Under the pieces are notes generated by a model. The model was given only the letters and a program-made list of their open reading frames with translations. It did no database searches and was not told where the DNA came from. A program made the translations under genes and the position numbers. This document shows positions 1 to 9,245 of a DNA stretch of 56,960 nt, piece by piece. Numbering within the stretch: the stretch's first letter is position 1; each line of letters opens with the position of its first letter. The stretch is from Burkholderia catarinensis (GTDB lineage Bacteria > Pseudomonadota > Gammaproteobacteria > Burkholderiales > Burkholderiaceae): NCBI RefSeq assembly GCF_001883705.2, contig NZ_MDEQ02000038.1, positions 1 to 56,960 of the forward strand, written 5' to 3'.

Positions 1-432
1 CCGCACGCCCCAGTACTGGTGCACGAGGCGCAGCACGGTGTCGTTGCCTTCCGAGCCGCTGTTGCAGTAGAAGAAGTGGTTGAAGCCGGCGGGCGTCACT
101 TCCGCGAGCATGGCCGACAGCTCGATCACCGGCGGATGCGTCGTCTTGAAGAACGTGTTGTAGAACGGCAGTTCCTGCAACTGGCGGTACGCGGCGTCGG
201 CGAGCTCCTTGCGGCCGTAGCCGACGTTCACGCACCACAGGCCGGCCATCCCGTCGATCACCTTGTTGCCGTCCGAGTCCCACAGGTAGACGCCGTCGGC
301 CTTCACGATCACGCGGCTGCCCGCGCGGTTGAGCGCGCCCATGTCCGAGAACGGGTGGATGTGGTGCGCGGCGTCGAGCGCGCGGTATTCGGCGGTCGAG
401 TGCGGCGGGAAGGCTTCGTTTCGATCGGTCAT
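1..432 (-). CDS. Class III aminotransferase, N-terminal part (putrescine/polyamine type)
   Basis: The visible 144 residues are the N-terminus of a PLP-dependent class III (omega) aminotransferase; the C-terminus, including the Schiff-base lysine, lies beyond the left edge. Family features seen are the N-terminal region around HPFSDM, the turn VIDGMAGLWCVNVGYG, and the cofactor-phosphate loop CNSGSEGND. A strong ribosome site, GGAGGAAAC, precedes the ATG. It lies 28 nt downstream of the glutamine-synthetase-like gene and is probably the third gene of that operon. The likely role is transamination of putrescine or a related omega-amine to pyruvate, as in SpuC-type enzymes. Substrate is inferred from context only. 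Confidence 0.85.
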   Translation of the reverse strand, partial: MTDRNEAFPPHSTAEYRALDAAHHIHPFSDMGALNRAGSRVIVKADGVYLWDSDGNKVIDGMAGLWCVNVGYGRKELADAAYRQLQELPFYNTFFKTTHPPVIELSAMLAEVTPAGFNHFFYCNSGSEGNDTVLRLVHQYWGVR

Positions 433-460
433 GTTTCCTCCGTAAAACAGCGCCGCACAT

Positions 461-1798
461 TCATACGTGCAGCAGCAGATGCCTGCGTTCCCACGAGCTG
501 ATCACGCGGAAGAACGCTTCGTATTCGGTTTCCTTCAGCGCCAGGTACGCCTTCACGAACTTGTCGCCGAGAATGCCGGCCAGCGGCGTGCAGGCGGCCA
601 TCAGCGAGATGCCCTCCTCGAGATTGCGCGGCAGCTGGTACGGCAGGTCGTAGCCGTCCGATGCGATCGGCTCGGTCGGCGCGAGCTGCTGCGTTATCCC
701 GAGATAGCCGGCGGCGAGCGTCGCCGCGAACGCGAGGTACGGGTTGCAATCGACACCCGGGATGCGGTTCTCGATGCGGCGCGCCTCGGGGCTCGACTGC
801 GGGATGCGGAAGCCGACCGTGCGGTTGTCGTAGCCCCACTGCACGTTGATCGGCGCGGCCATGAAACGCGACAGCCGGCGGTACGAGTTGATGTACGGCG
901 CGAAGATCGGCATCAGCGCCGGCGTGTACTTCTGCAGGCCAGCGAGATAACTGTGGAACAGCGGCGACACGGCACCGTCTTCGTCGGCGAACAGGTTGCG
1001 CCCCGTGCGCACGTCGGCCAGGCTCTGGTGGATGTGCATCGCGGAGCCCGGCTCGTCCTGCATCGGCTTCGCCATGAAGGTCGCGTACATGTTGTGGCGC
1101 AGCGCCGCCTCGCGCACCGTACGCTTGAACAGGAACACCTGGTCGGCCAGCGGCAGCGCATCGCCGTGCACGAAGTTGATCTCCATCTGCGCGGCGCCGA
1201 CCTCGTGGATCAACGTCTCGATGTCGAGGCCCTGCATCTCGCAGTATTCATAGATGTCCTCGAACAGCGAATCGAACTCGTTCACGGCTTCGATCGAATA
1301 CGACTGCCGACCGGTCTCCGCACGCCCCGTGCGGCCGACGGGCGGACGCAGCGGCAGGTCGGGATCGGCATTCATGTCGACGAGATAGAACTCGAGCTCG
1401 GGTGCGACGACGGGCTTCCAGCCCTCGGCCTTGTACAGGTCGAGCACGCGGCGCAGCACGTAGCGCGGCGAGATCTCGACCGGCGAGCCGTCGAAATGCA
1501 CGCAGTCGTGGATCACTTGCGCGGTCGGATCCACGGCCCACGGGATCAGGCAGATCGTCGACGGATCGGGCACGCACACCATGTCGGGATCGGTCACGCC
1601 GGTCAGCGTGCCGTCCTCCGGATAGTCGCCGGTGACGGTCTGCACCATCACCGCCTGCGGCAGGCGCATCGATTCGCCGGATTCGAATTTGTTGCGCGGA
1701 ATGATCTTGCCGCGCGCGATGCCGGCCATGTCGGGAATGATCGCCTCGACCTCGGTGATGCGGTGCTGTCGCAGGAATTCGCTCAGTTCGGGTTGCAT
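461..1798 (-). CDS. puuA: Glutamine synthetase family protein, probable gamma-glutamylputrescine synthetase
   Basis: This 445-residue protein is a type I glutamine-synthetase fold. Readable landmarks are the N-terminal beta-grasp opening with IIPDMAGIARGK, the active-site segment GSAMHIHQSL, and the C-terminal nucleotide-site region NVQWGYDNRTVGFRIP. Housekeeping GlnA is longer (about 470 residues) and has an adenylylation loop that I do not see here. The next gene upstream encodes a gamma-glutamyl-GABA hydrolase-like protein ending 12 nt before this start, and an aminotransferase follows. That set supports ATP-dependent glutamylation of putrescine in the cytoplasm. Another amine such as ethanolamine or spermidine is possible. 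Confidence 0.85.
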   Translation of the reverse strand: MQPELSEFLRQHRITEVEAIIPDMAGIARGKIIPRNKFESGESMRLPQAVMVQTVTGDYPEDGTLTGVTDPDMVCVPDPSTICLIPWAVDPTAQVIHDCVHFDGSPVEISPRYVLRRVLDLYKAEGWKPVVAPELEFYLVDMNADPDLPLRPPVGRTGRAETGRQSYSIEAVNEFDSLFEDIYEYCEMQGLDIETLIHEVGAAQMEINFVHGDALPLADQVFLFKRTVREAALRHNMYATFMAKPMQDEPGSAMHIHQSLADVRTGRNLFADEDGAVSPLFHSYLAGLQKYTPALMPIFAPYINSYRRLSRFMAAPINVQWGYDNRTVGFRIPQSSPEARRIENRIPGVDCNPYLAFAATLAAGYLGITQQLAPTEPIASDGYDLPYQLPRNLEEGISLMAACTPLAGILGDKFVKAYLALKETEYEAFFRVISSWERRHLLLHV

Positions 1799-1810
1799 GA
1801 TCGGCCTCTT

Positions 1811-2617
1811 TCAGTCGACGTCGGATGCGGCCGGCGACGGCATCGCGCCGCCAGCCGCATGAATGCGATGCGCCATGCGCGCGCGGCACGCCGCGCCGAA
1901 TGCCGCGAAGATGTCGCGCGACAGCGGCTGTTCCGCGTAGCGCCATTCGGGATGCCACTGCACGCCGAGCACGAACGCGCGCGCGCCGCGCACGCTGACG
2001 GCCTCGACCAGTCCGTCGGGCGCGCTCGCTTCGACGACGAGCCCCGCGCCGAGACGCGCGATACCCTGGTCGTGCAGCGAATTGACCGTCGCCTCGTACG
2101 CGCCGCGCGCGACTCGCTGCAGCAGGCCACCCGGCGCGAACTGCACCACGTGCGCGGGGCCGTACTGCCGTTCGAGCGGATCGGCCGGCCGCTCGCGATG
2201 GTCATCGAAGCCGGTCGTCGCGTGCAGCCGCTGATGCAGCGTGCCGCCATACGCGACGTTCAGCTCCTGCATGCCGCGGCAGATCGCGAGCACGGGCACG
2301 CCCGCTTCGATCGCCGCACGGATCAGCGGCAACGCGGTCGCGTCGCGAGCGGGATCGTGCAGCGTGTCGGGCGCGCTCGCGGCGCCGCCGTAATGATGCG
2401 GTTCGACGTTCGAATAGCTGCCGGCAAACAGCAGCCCGTCGACCGCCGCGACGATCGCGTCCGCCGGCTGGTGCACGCCGAGCGCGGGCAGCACGAACGC
2501 CAGCGCGCCGGCGCCGTCGACGAGCGCGGTCAGGTACTTCTCGCCCGCCGTATGGTTCGGATGCGCGCCGCGCAGGATGCGGTCGGCGGTGACGGCTACG
2601 ATCGGGCGCACACGCAT
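1811..2617 (-). CDS. puuD: Gamma-glutamyl-gamma-aminobutyrate hydrolase family protein (class I amidotransferase fold)
   Basis: The start is set at MRVRPIVAVT because GGAGAG lies about 6 nt upstream of that ATG; a start 10 codons earlier lacks such a site. The 268-residue product is a peptidase C26 glutamine-amidotransferase-like domain. The nucleophile is Cys113 in AICRGMQEL, and the partner histidine lies in the C-terminal GVQWHPEW. The enzyme family frees GABA from gamma-glutamyl-GABA after PuuA-dependent putrescine oxidation. It is the promoter-proximal gene of the three-gene polyamine operon. About 570 nt separate its start from the nearest AT-rich promoter-like region. Confidence 0.85.
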   Translation of the reverse strand: MRVRPIVAVTADRILRGAHPNHTAGEKYLTALVDGAGALAFVLPALGVHQPADAIVAAVDGLLFAGSYSNVEPHHYGGAASAPDTLHDPARDATALPLIRAAIEAGVPVLAICRGMQELNVAYGGTLHQRLHATTGFDDHRERPADPLERQYGPAHVVQFAPGGLLQRVARGAYEATVNSLHDQGIARLGAGLVVEASAPDGLVEAVSVRGARAFVLGVQWHPEWRYAEQPLSRDIFAAFGAACRARMAHRIHAAGGAMPSPAASDVD

Positions 2618-3239
2618 GGGTGTCTCTCCGGTTGTCGCGCGCGGCACGCCCGCACGCGGGACGATGAAGGTTCGCGGTCGCGCCGTACGCGCACACCGCG
2701 ACGCGACGCATGCCCATGCGCGATCCTGCCGCGCGGACGATGCGGCAACAGGCGATGCGGCCCGGGACGGAGGCGGAAAAGGACGCTAGGGCAACAAGGA
2801 TGCGCTGCCGTCGCACTGCACCGCGCTGAATACATGCGCGGTCACGAGGTTGAAGCGGCGCAGGCCGCGATGGGAAATGGCGAAGAAACGACGCTCGCGT
2901 AGAGGGGCGGCACGGGTGCCGCGATCAGCATGCCGGATCGGCCCGGCCTGAGGCGGCGCGCCCGCCGACGGACTTTGCGTCCGGCGTATCGAAGGGCTGG
3001 CGGCTTTCACGATCGTACTCGACTGACTGATGGATGCAGGACACGTGTCGCGATAAAGCGCATGCGGCAATGCCGCGCGGCGACACGTCGGCAAGGTGTC
3101 TCGCAACGGATTCCGGCGCGGTGCGGCCGCGATCGATGGCCCCGGCGCCGGTGCGCGCGTGACGACTTCCTGACATTCAGCTTATATCACCTAAAAATTG
3201 CGTCAAATTTTCAGGTGCCGATGACGACATTGATCAGAC
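2618..3239. other. Long gene-free stretch upstream of puuD
   Basis: No credible gene is seen here on either strand; the open frames are GC-driven and have no recognisable protein features. The right end, near 3180-3240, is clearly AT-richer than its surroundings and holds the inverted repeat listed separately. If transcription of puuD begins there, the mRNA has a leader of roughly 570 nt. I see no known riboswitch in it. Confidence 0.6.
3188..3217. promoter_or_regulatory. Imperfect 12-6-12 inverted repeat, candidate operator for puuD operon
   Basis: The arms CACCTAAAAATT (3188-3199) and AATTTTCAGGTG (3206-3217) match at 11 of 12 positions around a 6-nt centre. The site sits in the only AT-rich patch between puuD and hutG. 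On the minus strand it contains TTGACG, a good -35 hexamer, within the dyad. It looks like the site of a dimeric repressor or activator overlapping a promoter. The protein that binds is unknown. Confidence 0.5.
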
Positions 3240-3273
3240 AAAAAACGGCATCGATCCCCGGAATCGATGCCGT
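3240..3273 (-). terminator. Rho-independent terminator of the hut operon
   Basis: An 11-bp perfect stem (3245-3255 with 3263-3273) with a 7-nt loop is followed on the minus strand by a run of T residues. It lies about 90 nt after the hutG stop codon. Confidence 0.8.
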
Positions 3274-3361
3274 GTTGTGCATTGCGTCGGCTCGCCTGCT
3301 GCTTGTCGACGGGCCGCGACACACCTGCCCCGCCGCGCTGCCGCATGCGGGCGGCCCGCGC

Positions 3362-4165
3362 TCAGCGATGCGCGAGCGCGAGCGCGGTTTCGACGAGCGT
3401 CTGCAGCAGCGGCACAATCCGCGCTGCAAGCGCTTCGTCATAGGCGTACGGACGCGTTTCCTCCATGTAGGTGATCTGCGACAGCTCGAGCTGCACGGCC
3501 TCGACCCCGGTGTCGGGCACGCCATAGTGACGCGTGATGTAGCCGCCCTTGAAACGCCCGTTCGCGGCAGCCGTATAGCCGCCATGCGCGTTCACGCGCG
3601 CGGCAAGCGCCTCCGCGAGCCCGGGCGCGGCACTCGCGCCGCTCGACGTGCCGAAGTTGAAGTCCGGCAGGCGGCCTTCGAAGAAGCGCGGCACATGCGA
3701 GCGGATCGAGTGCGCTTCCCACACGAGCACGCGGCCGTGCTCGCGCTTCAGGCGCGCGATCTCGCGTTGCAGCGCGTCGTGATACGGAAGCCAGTAGCGG
3801 TCGCGGCGACGCATGATCTCGTCGTTGCCGGGCAGCGCGTTCGCCGGATAGAGCGGCGCCTTGTCGAACGTATCGACCGGCACGAGCCCCGTCGTGTCCT
3901 GCCCCGGATACAGGTTCTCGTTGTCGGGCGGACGGTTCAGGTCGACGACGTAACGCGCGTGCGACGGCACGAGGATCGATGCACCGAGATCCGCCGCGAA
4001 TCCGTACAGCCGTTCAAGATGCCAGTCGCAATCGTCGACGAAGCGCGCGTCGGCCGTCATCGTCGCGGCGATGTCGTCGGGGATGTGCGTGCCCGCGTGC
4101 GGAATCGAGATCAGCAGCGGCAGCGTGCCCTGCTTCAGCGTGAATACAGCCGGTTGTTCAGTCAT
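3362..4165 (-). CDS. hutG: N-formylglutamate deformylase
   Basis: The 267-residue protein matches the HutG/N-formylglutamate amidohydrolase family. The N-terminal LLISIPHAGTHIPD is the zinc-site opening, and the family also carries the later VDLNRPPDNENLYPGQ and EAHSIRSH segments seen here. It performs the last step of the five-enzyme histidine route, N-formylglutamate to glutamate plus formate. It is the last gene of the hut operon, 59 nt after hutF and directly before a terminator. The ribosome site is weak. Confidence 0.95.
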   Translation of the reverse strand: MTEQPAVFTLKQGTLPLLISIPHAGTHIPDDIAATMTADARFVDDCDWHLERLYGFAADLGASILVPSHARYVVDLNRPPDNENLYPGQDTTGLVPVDTFDKAPLYPANALPGNDEIMRRRDRYWLPYHDALQREIARLKREHGRVLVWEAHSIRSHVPRFFEGRLPDFNFGTSSGASAAPGLAEALAARVNAHGGYTAAANGRFKGGYITRHYGVPDTGVEAVQLELSQITYMEETRPYAYDEALAARIVPLLQTLVETALALAHR

Positions 4166-4224
4166 GTCGCATCACCGTAGGAGTCTGCCGGCACACGCGC
4201 GCGGCGTGCGCCGGTTGCCGCGCG

Positions 4225-5601
4225 TCAGCGCAGCAGTTGCGCCAGCGCGGCGCGGTAGTCGGCATACGCGACGGCTTCGTCGCGATGGCGGCGGCCGCTC
4301 ACGACGCGCTCGCCGCCCGTGTAGACGTCGAGCACGGGCGTCTCGCCGTGCTCGGCGAACACGATGCCCGACAGCCATGCCGTGCTGCCGTGTTCGGCGA
4401 TCGCCGGATGATCGGGATCGAGCACGAGCCAGTCGGCGCGGCACCCTTCGCGCAGCGCACCGACGCGCCGCCCGCTGGCCTGCGCGCCGCCCGCGAGCGA
4501 TGCGTCGAACAGGCGATCGGCGACATGCGCCTGCGTATCGCTTGCCAGCACGTTGCGCGCGCGGTGCACGAGCCGTTGCCCGTATTCGAGCAGGCGCAGC
4601 TCGGCGCGCCAGTCGACCGACGCGTGGCTGTCCGAGCCGACGCCGATCACGCCACCCTGCGCGAGATAGTCGACGGCCGGGAACACGCCGTCACCGAGGT
4701 TCGCTTCGGTCGTCAGGCACAGGCCGGCGACCGCGCGACGCTTCGCGAGCGCGGCCGTTTCGGCCGCGTCGACGTGCGTCGCGTGCACGAGGCACCAGCG
4801 CGCATCGACGTCGAAGCGATCGAGCAGCCATTGGACGGGGCGTGCGCCGTATGCACGAACGCAATCGTCGACTTCGGCCGTCTGCTCGGCGATATGGATA
4901 TGCACGGGCGCGTCGTCGGGCAAGCCGTCGAGCAGCGCGCGCAGCCCGCTCTCGGACACCGCGCGCAACGAGTGCGGCGCGACGCCGTAGCGCAGCCCGC
5001 CGTGCTCCGGTGCGGCACGACGCATCGCGTCGAGCAGTTCGAGCAGGCCATCGGGCGTGTTGATGAAGCGGCGCTGGTCGTCGCGCGGCGGCTTGTTGCC
5101 GAAGCCGGCGAACTGGTACGACACGGGCAGCATCGTGATGCCGATGCCGGCCGAGCGCGCGGCATCGACCACGCGCGTGCCGAGTTCCGCGATCAGCGGA
5201 TAGCGCGAACCGTCCTGCGCGTGATGCACGTAGTGGAATTCGCACACCGACGTGTAGCCGCACTTGAGCATCTCGACATACAGCCAGCGCGCGATCGCCG
5301 CGAGCGCGTCGGGCGTGATCTTCAGTGCGAAGCGGTACATCAGGTCGCGCCAGCTCCAGAAGCTGTCGGCGGGATTCGCGCGGTATTCGGTGAGCCCTGC
5401 CATCGCGCGCTGGAACGCGTGCGAATGCAGGTTCGGCATGCCGGGCAGCACCGGCCCGGCCGCGCGCGCGACGCCTGCCGGCGCGTCGGTGTCAGGCGTC
5501 ACGCCGGTCAGCGTGCCGGCCGCGTCCCAGCGCAGCAGCACGTTGCGGCGCCAGCCATCGGGCAAGTACGCATGGTCCGCGAACAACATGGTGTCGGTCA
5601 T
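4225..5601 (-). CDS. hutF: Formimidoylglutamate deiminase
   Basis: This 458-residue amidohydrolase converts N-formimino-glutamate to N-formylglutamate and ammonia. The metal-site HSHAFQ (His59 and His61) follows the typical LPGMPNL; later histidines fall in VHIHIAEQ and LVHATHVD, and the metal aspartate in GVGSDSHASVDW. Its presence beside hutG, with no one-step formiminoglutamase gene, shows that this organism uses the deiminase/deformylase branch. AGGACTCAC precedes the ATG. The gene lies between hutI and hutG in the operon. Confidence 0.95.
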   Translation of the reverse strand: MTDTMLFADHAYLPDGWRRNVLLRWDAAGTLTGVTPDTDAPAGVARAAGPVLPGMPNLHSHAFQRAMAGLTEYRANPADSFWSWRDLMYRFALKITPDALAAIARWLYVEMLKCGYTSVCEFHYVHHAQDGSRYPLIAELGTRVVDAARSAGIGITMLPVSYQFAGFGNKPPRDDQRRFINTPDGLLELLDAMRRAAPEHGGLRYGVAPHSLRAVSESGLRALLDGLPDDAPVHIHIAEQTAEVDDCVRAYGARPVQWLLDRFDVDARWCLVHATHVDAAETAALAKRRAVAGLCLTTEANLGDGVFPAVDYLAQGGVIGVGSDSHASVDWRAELRLLEYGQRLVHRARNVLASDTQAHVADRLFDASLAGGAQASGRRVGALREGCRADWLVLDPDHPAIAEHGSTAWLSGIVFAEHGETPVLDVYTGGERVVSGRRHRDEAVAYADYRAALAQLLR

Positions 5602-5663
5602 TGTTTGTGAGTCCTGTGCGGGGTGAACTCAAGCGTCAGCGCCTGGCCCTGCCCCAAGCAAAC

Positions 5664-6887
5664 CTATCCGTTCATCCGGCGAAACACGGTCGTGCCGCCG
5701 CGTACGACCTGCTCGCACAACGGCCGGCCGATCCAGTACGCGAGCTCCGACAGCGAGCCGACCGACCATGCGGCGAAGTCGGCCTGGCGGCCTACCTCGA
5801 GCGCGCCGTGGCGATCCGCGCGGCCGAGCGCCGCGGCCGCATGGCGCGTGACGCCCTGCAGCACCTCGGGCACCGTCATGCGGAACAGCGTGCAGCCGAG
5901 GTTCAGCGTCAGCAGCAGCGATTCGAGCGGCGACGTGCCGGGGTTGTGATCGGTCGCAAGCGCGATCGGCACGCCGTGCTTGCGCAGCAGCTCGATCGGC
6001 GGCAGTTGCGTTTCGCGAATGAAGTAGTACGCGCCGGGCAGCAGCACGGCGACCGTACCGGCCGCCTTCATCGCCTCGATGCCGGCTTCGTCGAGAAATT
6101 CGAGGTGGTCGGCGGACAGCGCGCGGTAGCGCGCGGCGAGCGCCGTGCCGCCCGCGTTCGACAGTTGCTCCGCATGCAGCTTCACGGGCAGCCCGCGCCG
6201 CGTCGCGGCCTCGAACACGCGCTCGGTCTGCGCGAGCGAAAAGCCGATGCGCTCGCAGAACACGTCGACCGCGTCGACGAGGCCCTCGTCGGCCAGCGCC
6301 GGCAGCATCCGTTCGCACACTTCGTCGATGTACGCGTCGGCACGGCCCGCGTATTCCGGCGGCAGCGCATGCGCGCCGAGGAAGGTCGTATAGACGGTGA
6401 CCGGGAAGCGCTCGCCGAGCTGGCGCGCGACGCGCAGCATCTTGCGCTCGCTCGCGAGGTCGAGCCCGTAGCCCGACTTGATCTCGATCGCGGTCACGCC
6501 TTCGGCGAGCAGCGGCTGCAGGCGCGCGGCGGCTTGCACGAACAGCGTCGTCTCGTCGGCCGCGCGCGTCGCGCGCACCGTCGACACGATCCCGCCGCCC
6601 TGCCGCGCGATTTCCTCGTAGCTGACGCCCGCGAGACGCTGCGCGAATTCGTCGGCACGCGTGCCGCCGTACACGAGGTGCGTATGGCAATCGACGAGGC
6701 CCGGCGTCACCCACGCGCCGTGCAGATCCTCGCGCTGCCAGTGGGCATAGCCGTGCGGCAGCGCGGACAACGCGCCGAGCCAGACGATCGTGCCGGTTTC
6801 GTCGACGGCGATCGCCGCGTCGTCGATCGTCTCGTCGGGATGGCCGTGCGGACACAGCCTCAGGTGATGCCAGACAGTCGGTTTCAT
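5664..6887 (-). CDS. hutI: Imidazolonepropionase
   Basis: The enzyme opens the imidazolone ring, giving formiminoglutamate. From the start MKPTVWHHLR the product has 407 residues, the usual family length. A start 13 codons upstream is open but would overlap hutD further and is unlikely. Metal-binding CHTHLVYGG (His68 and His70) follows TPGLVD, and TDHNPGTSPLES near the C-terminus carries the metal aspartate. The start overlaps the end of hutD by a few nucleotides, suggesting translational coupling. Confidence 0.95.
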   Translation of the reverse strand: MKPTVWHHLRLCPHGHPDETIDDAAIAVDETGTIVWLGALSALPHGYAHWQREDLHGAWVTPGLVDCHTHLVYGGTRADEFAQRLAGVSYEEIARQGGGIVSTVRATRAADETTLFVQAAARLQPLLAEGVTAIEIKSGYGLDLASERKMLRVARQLGERFPVTVYTTFLGAHALPPEYAGRADAYIDEVCERMLPALADEGLVDAVDVFCERIGFSLAQTERVFEAATRRGLPVKLHAEQLSNAGGTALAARYRALSADHLEFLDEAGIEAMKAAGTVAVLLPGAYYFIRETQLPPIELLRKHGVPIALATDHNPGTSPLESLLLTLNLGCTLFRMTVPEVLQGVTRHAAAALGRADRHGALEVGRQADFAAWSVGSLSELAYWIGRPLCEQVVRGGTTVFRRMNG

Positions 6888-6891
6888 GCGT

Positions 6892-7515
6892 TCAGTCTCG
6901 TTCGCCGATGGCGAGCGATACGGCAAGCAGCGCGCCGCTACCGCTCACGACGACGTCAAACGCACGCCGCGGCCCGTCGAGCCGCAACGTGTCCATTTCT
7001 TCCAGTGCATGGCGCGCGCCGTCGATTTCAACGCCGACCGCTCCGGCCGCGCAGAACAGCAGCACGGTATCGGCACGCCCGATGCGGTGCGTGCCTGCGC
7101 GCCACACGTCGAGCGCACCGCGCGCGGCCGAACGGCGCGTCATCAGGTTGAAGTCGCGCGTCGCGCCGTCGTGCAGCGTCGCGTCGATCGCCGTCTCGCC
7201 CGCGAAATCCGCACGGGCCAGCGGCACGTCGAGCACGTGGCGCGTGCCGCCCGCTTCGGCGAGCGTCATGCCCGCGCCGGACAGCAGCACGAGCGTGCGG
7301 TCGATCCCGTCGAAACGCGAGAACGGCCCGGCCGTGCCGACGTCCGCGACGCTCACGCGCCATGCGAACGCGTCGAGCGCGGCGCCGGGCGGAAAGGCGC
7401 CGATCTCGCGCGTCACGCCGCCGCCGTTCTTCCACGGCGACGCGACGAGATCCGCGGCGCGGATCAGCGCGGCGGCCAGCGTCGCGTTCACCGGCGCCTG
7501 GTCGAGCGCCGTCAT
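6892..7515 (-). CDS. hutD: HutD family protein (cupin-like hut accessory)
   Basis: The start MTALDQAPVN is only 2 nt past the hutU stop, giving a 207-residue product of normal HutD length. Landmarks are SPWKNGGGVTREI near the N-terminus and the FSRFDGIDRTLVLLSG segment typical of the bicupin HutD/Ves family. HutD is not a catabolic enzyme; in Pseudomonas it is proposed to limit or govern hut operon output. Its position between hutU and hutI fits pseudomonad and Burkholderia operons. Confidence 0.9.
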   Translation of the reverse strand: MTALDQAPVNATLAAALIRAADLVASPWKNGGGVTREIGAFPPGAALDAFAWRVSVADVGTAGPFSRFDGIDRTLVLLSGAGMTLAEAGGTRHVLDVPLARADFAGETAIDATLHDGATRDFNLMTRRSAARGALDVWRAGTHRIGRADTVLLFCAAGAVGVEIDGARHALEEMDTLRLDGPRRAFDVVVSGSGALLAVSLAIGERD

Positions 7516-7517
7516 GC

Positions 7518-9206
7518 TCAGCGACCGAGCATCGGCAGCTTCAGGCCGGCTTCGCGGGCCGTCTGCTGCGCGAGTTCGTAGCCGGCATCCGCATGGCGCA
7601 TCACGCCCGTCGCCGGGTCGTTCAGCAGCACGCGGCCAAGGCGCTCGTGCGCTTCGGCGGTACCGTCGGCGACGATCACGACGCCCGAGTGCTGCGAGAA
7701 GCCCATGCCGACACCGCCGCCATGGTGCAGCGACACCCACGATGCGCCGCCTGCCGTGTTCAGCAGTGCGTTCAGCAGCGGCCAGTCGCTGACGGCATCC
7801 GAACCGTCCTTCATCGATTCCGTCTCGCGGTTCGGGCTTGCGACCGAACCCGTGTCGAGGTGGTCGCGGCCGATCACGATCGGCGCCTTCAGTTCGCCGT
7901 TCTTGACCATCTCGTTGAACGCCTGGCCGAGGCGGTAGCGATCCTTCACGCCGACCCAGCAGATCCGTGCCGGCAGGCCCTGGAACGCGATGCGCTCACG
8001 CGCCATGTCGAGCCAGTTGTGCAGGTGCGGATCGTCGGGGATCAGCTCCTTCACCTTCTGGTCGGTCTTGTAGATGTCTTCCGGATCGCCGGACAGCGCG
8101 ACCCAGCGGAACGGGCCCTTGCCTTCGCAGAACAGCGGGCGGATGTACGCCGGCACGAAGCCCGGGAAGTCGAATGCGTTCTCGACGCCCATTTCCAGCG
8201 CCATCTGGCGGATGTTGTTGCCGTAGTCGAGCGTCGCCGCGCCGCGGTCCTGCAGCGCCAGCATCGCGCGCACCTGGACGGCCATCGACTGCTTCGCGAC
8301 CTTCACGATGCTCTGCGGATCGACCTTCTGCGCTTCGCGCCATTGCGCGACGGTCCAGCCCTGCGGCAGGTAGCCGTTGATCGGGTCGTGCGCGCTCGTC
8401 TGGTCGGTCACGCAGTCCGGCGTGATGCCGCGCTCGACGAATTCCGCGAACACGTCGGCCGCGTTGCCGAGCAGGCCGATCGACACCGGCTTGCCGGTGC
8501 GCTTCGCTTCCTCGATCATGCCGAGCGCTTCGTCGATCGTCGTCGCCTTCTTGTCGACGTAGCGCGTCTTCAGGCGGAAGTCGATGCGCGTCTCGTCGCA
8601 TTCGACCGCGATCATCGAGAAGCCGGCCATCGTCGCGGCGAGCGGCTGCGCGCCACCCATCCCGCCGAGGCCGCCCGTCAGGATCCAGCGGCCCGACGGA
8701 TCGCCGTTGAAGTGCTGGTTCGCGACCGAGAAGAACGTTTCATAGGTGCCCTGCACGATGCCCTGGCTGCCGATGTAGATCCAGCTGCCGGCCGTCATCT
8801 GGCCGTACATCATCAGGCCCTTGCGGTCGAGCTCGTGGAAGTGGTCCCAGTTCGCCCAGTGCGGCACGAGGTTCGAGTTCGCGAGCAGCACGCGCGGTGC
8901 ATCCTTGTGCGTGCGGAACACGCCGACCGGCTTGCCCGATTGAATCAGCAGCGTCTCGTTCTCTTCGAGGTCCTTCAGCGACGCGAGGATCTGGTCGTAG
9001 CATTCCCAGTTGCGCGCCGCGCGGCCGATGCCGCCGTACACGACGAGCGCATGCGGATGCTCGGCGACTTCCGGGTCGAGGTTGTTCTGGATCATCCGGT
9101 AGGCCGCCTCGGCCAGCCAGGTCTTGCAGGTCTTTTCGCTGCCGCGCGGCGCGCGGATCGTGCGCGTCGGATCGAGACGGGGATCGATGTGTTTCGGATG
9201 GTTCAT
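7518..9206 (-). CDS. hutU: Urocanate hydratase
   Basis: The 562-residue protein carries the urocanase signature region (YGGIGRAARNWECYDQI, SGKPVGVFRTH) and glycine-rich NAD-binding segments such as GGLGGMGGAQPLAA. It converts urocanate to imidazolone propionate using tightly bound NAD+. It follows hutC by 39 nt, and its stop is 2 nt before hutD. Length and motifs are fully typical. Confidence 0.97.
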   Translation of the reverse strand: MNHPKHIDPRLDPTRTIRAPRGSEKTCKTWLAEAAYRMIQNNLDPEVAEHPHALVVYGGIGRAARNWECYDQILASLKDLEENETLLIQSGKPVGVFRTHKDAPRVLLANSNLVPHWANWDHFHELDRKGLMMYGQMTAGSWIYIGSQGIVQGTYETFFSVANQHFNGDPSGRWILTGGLGGMGGAQPLAATMAGFSMIAVECDETRIDFRLKTRYVDKKATTIDEALGMIEEAKRTGKPVSIGLLGNAADVFAEFVERGITPDCVTDQTSAHDPINGYLPQGWTVAQWREAQKVDPQSIVKVAKQSMAVQVRAMLALQDRGAATLDYGNNIRQMALEMGVENAFDFPGFVPAYIRPLFCEGKGPFRWVALSGDPEDIYKTDQKVKELIPDDPHLHNWLDMARERIAFQGLPARICWVGVKDRYRLGQAFNEMVKNGELKAPIVIGRDHLDTGSVASPNRETESMKDGSDAVSDWPLLNALLNTAGGASWVSLHHGGGVGMGFSQHSGVVIVADGTAEAHERLGRVLLNDPATGVMRHADAGYELAQQTAREAGLKLPMLGR

Positions 9207-9245
9207 GACGGCTGCTCCCGAAGGAAAATGAATATCAAATAGGAA

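Noticed and set aside
467..2902. 811-codon plus-strand open frame antisense to puuA and puuD
   Set aside because: It is a GC-rich shadow frame: Arg/Ala-rich, no domain, and lies opposite two clear genes.
7362..9242. 626-codon plus-strand frame opposite hutU
   Set aside because: Antisense to an unmistakable urocanate hydratase; composition is Arg/His-rich and typical of shadow frames.
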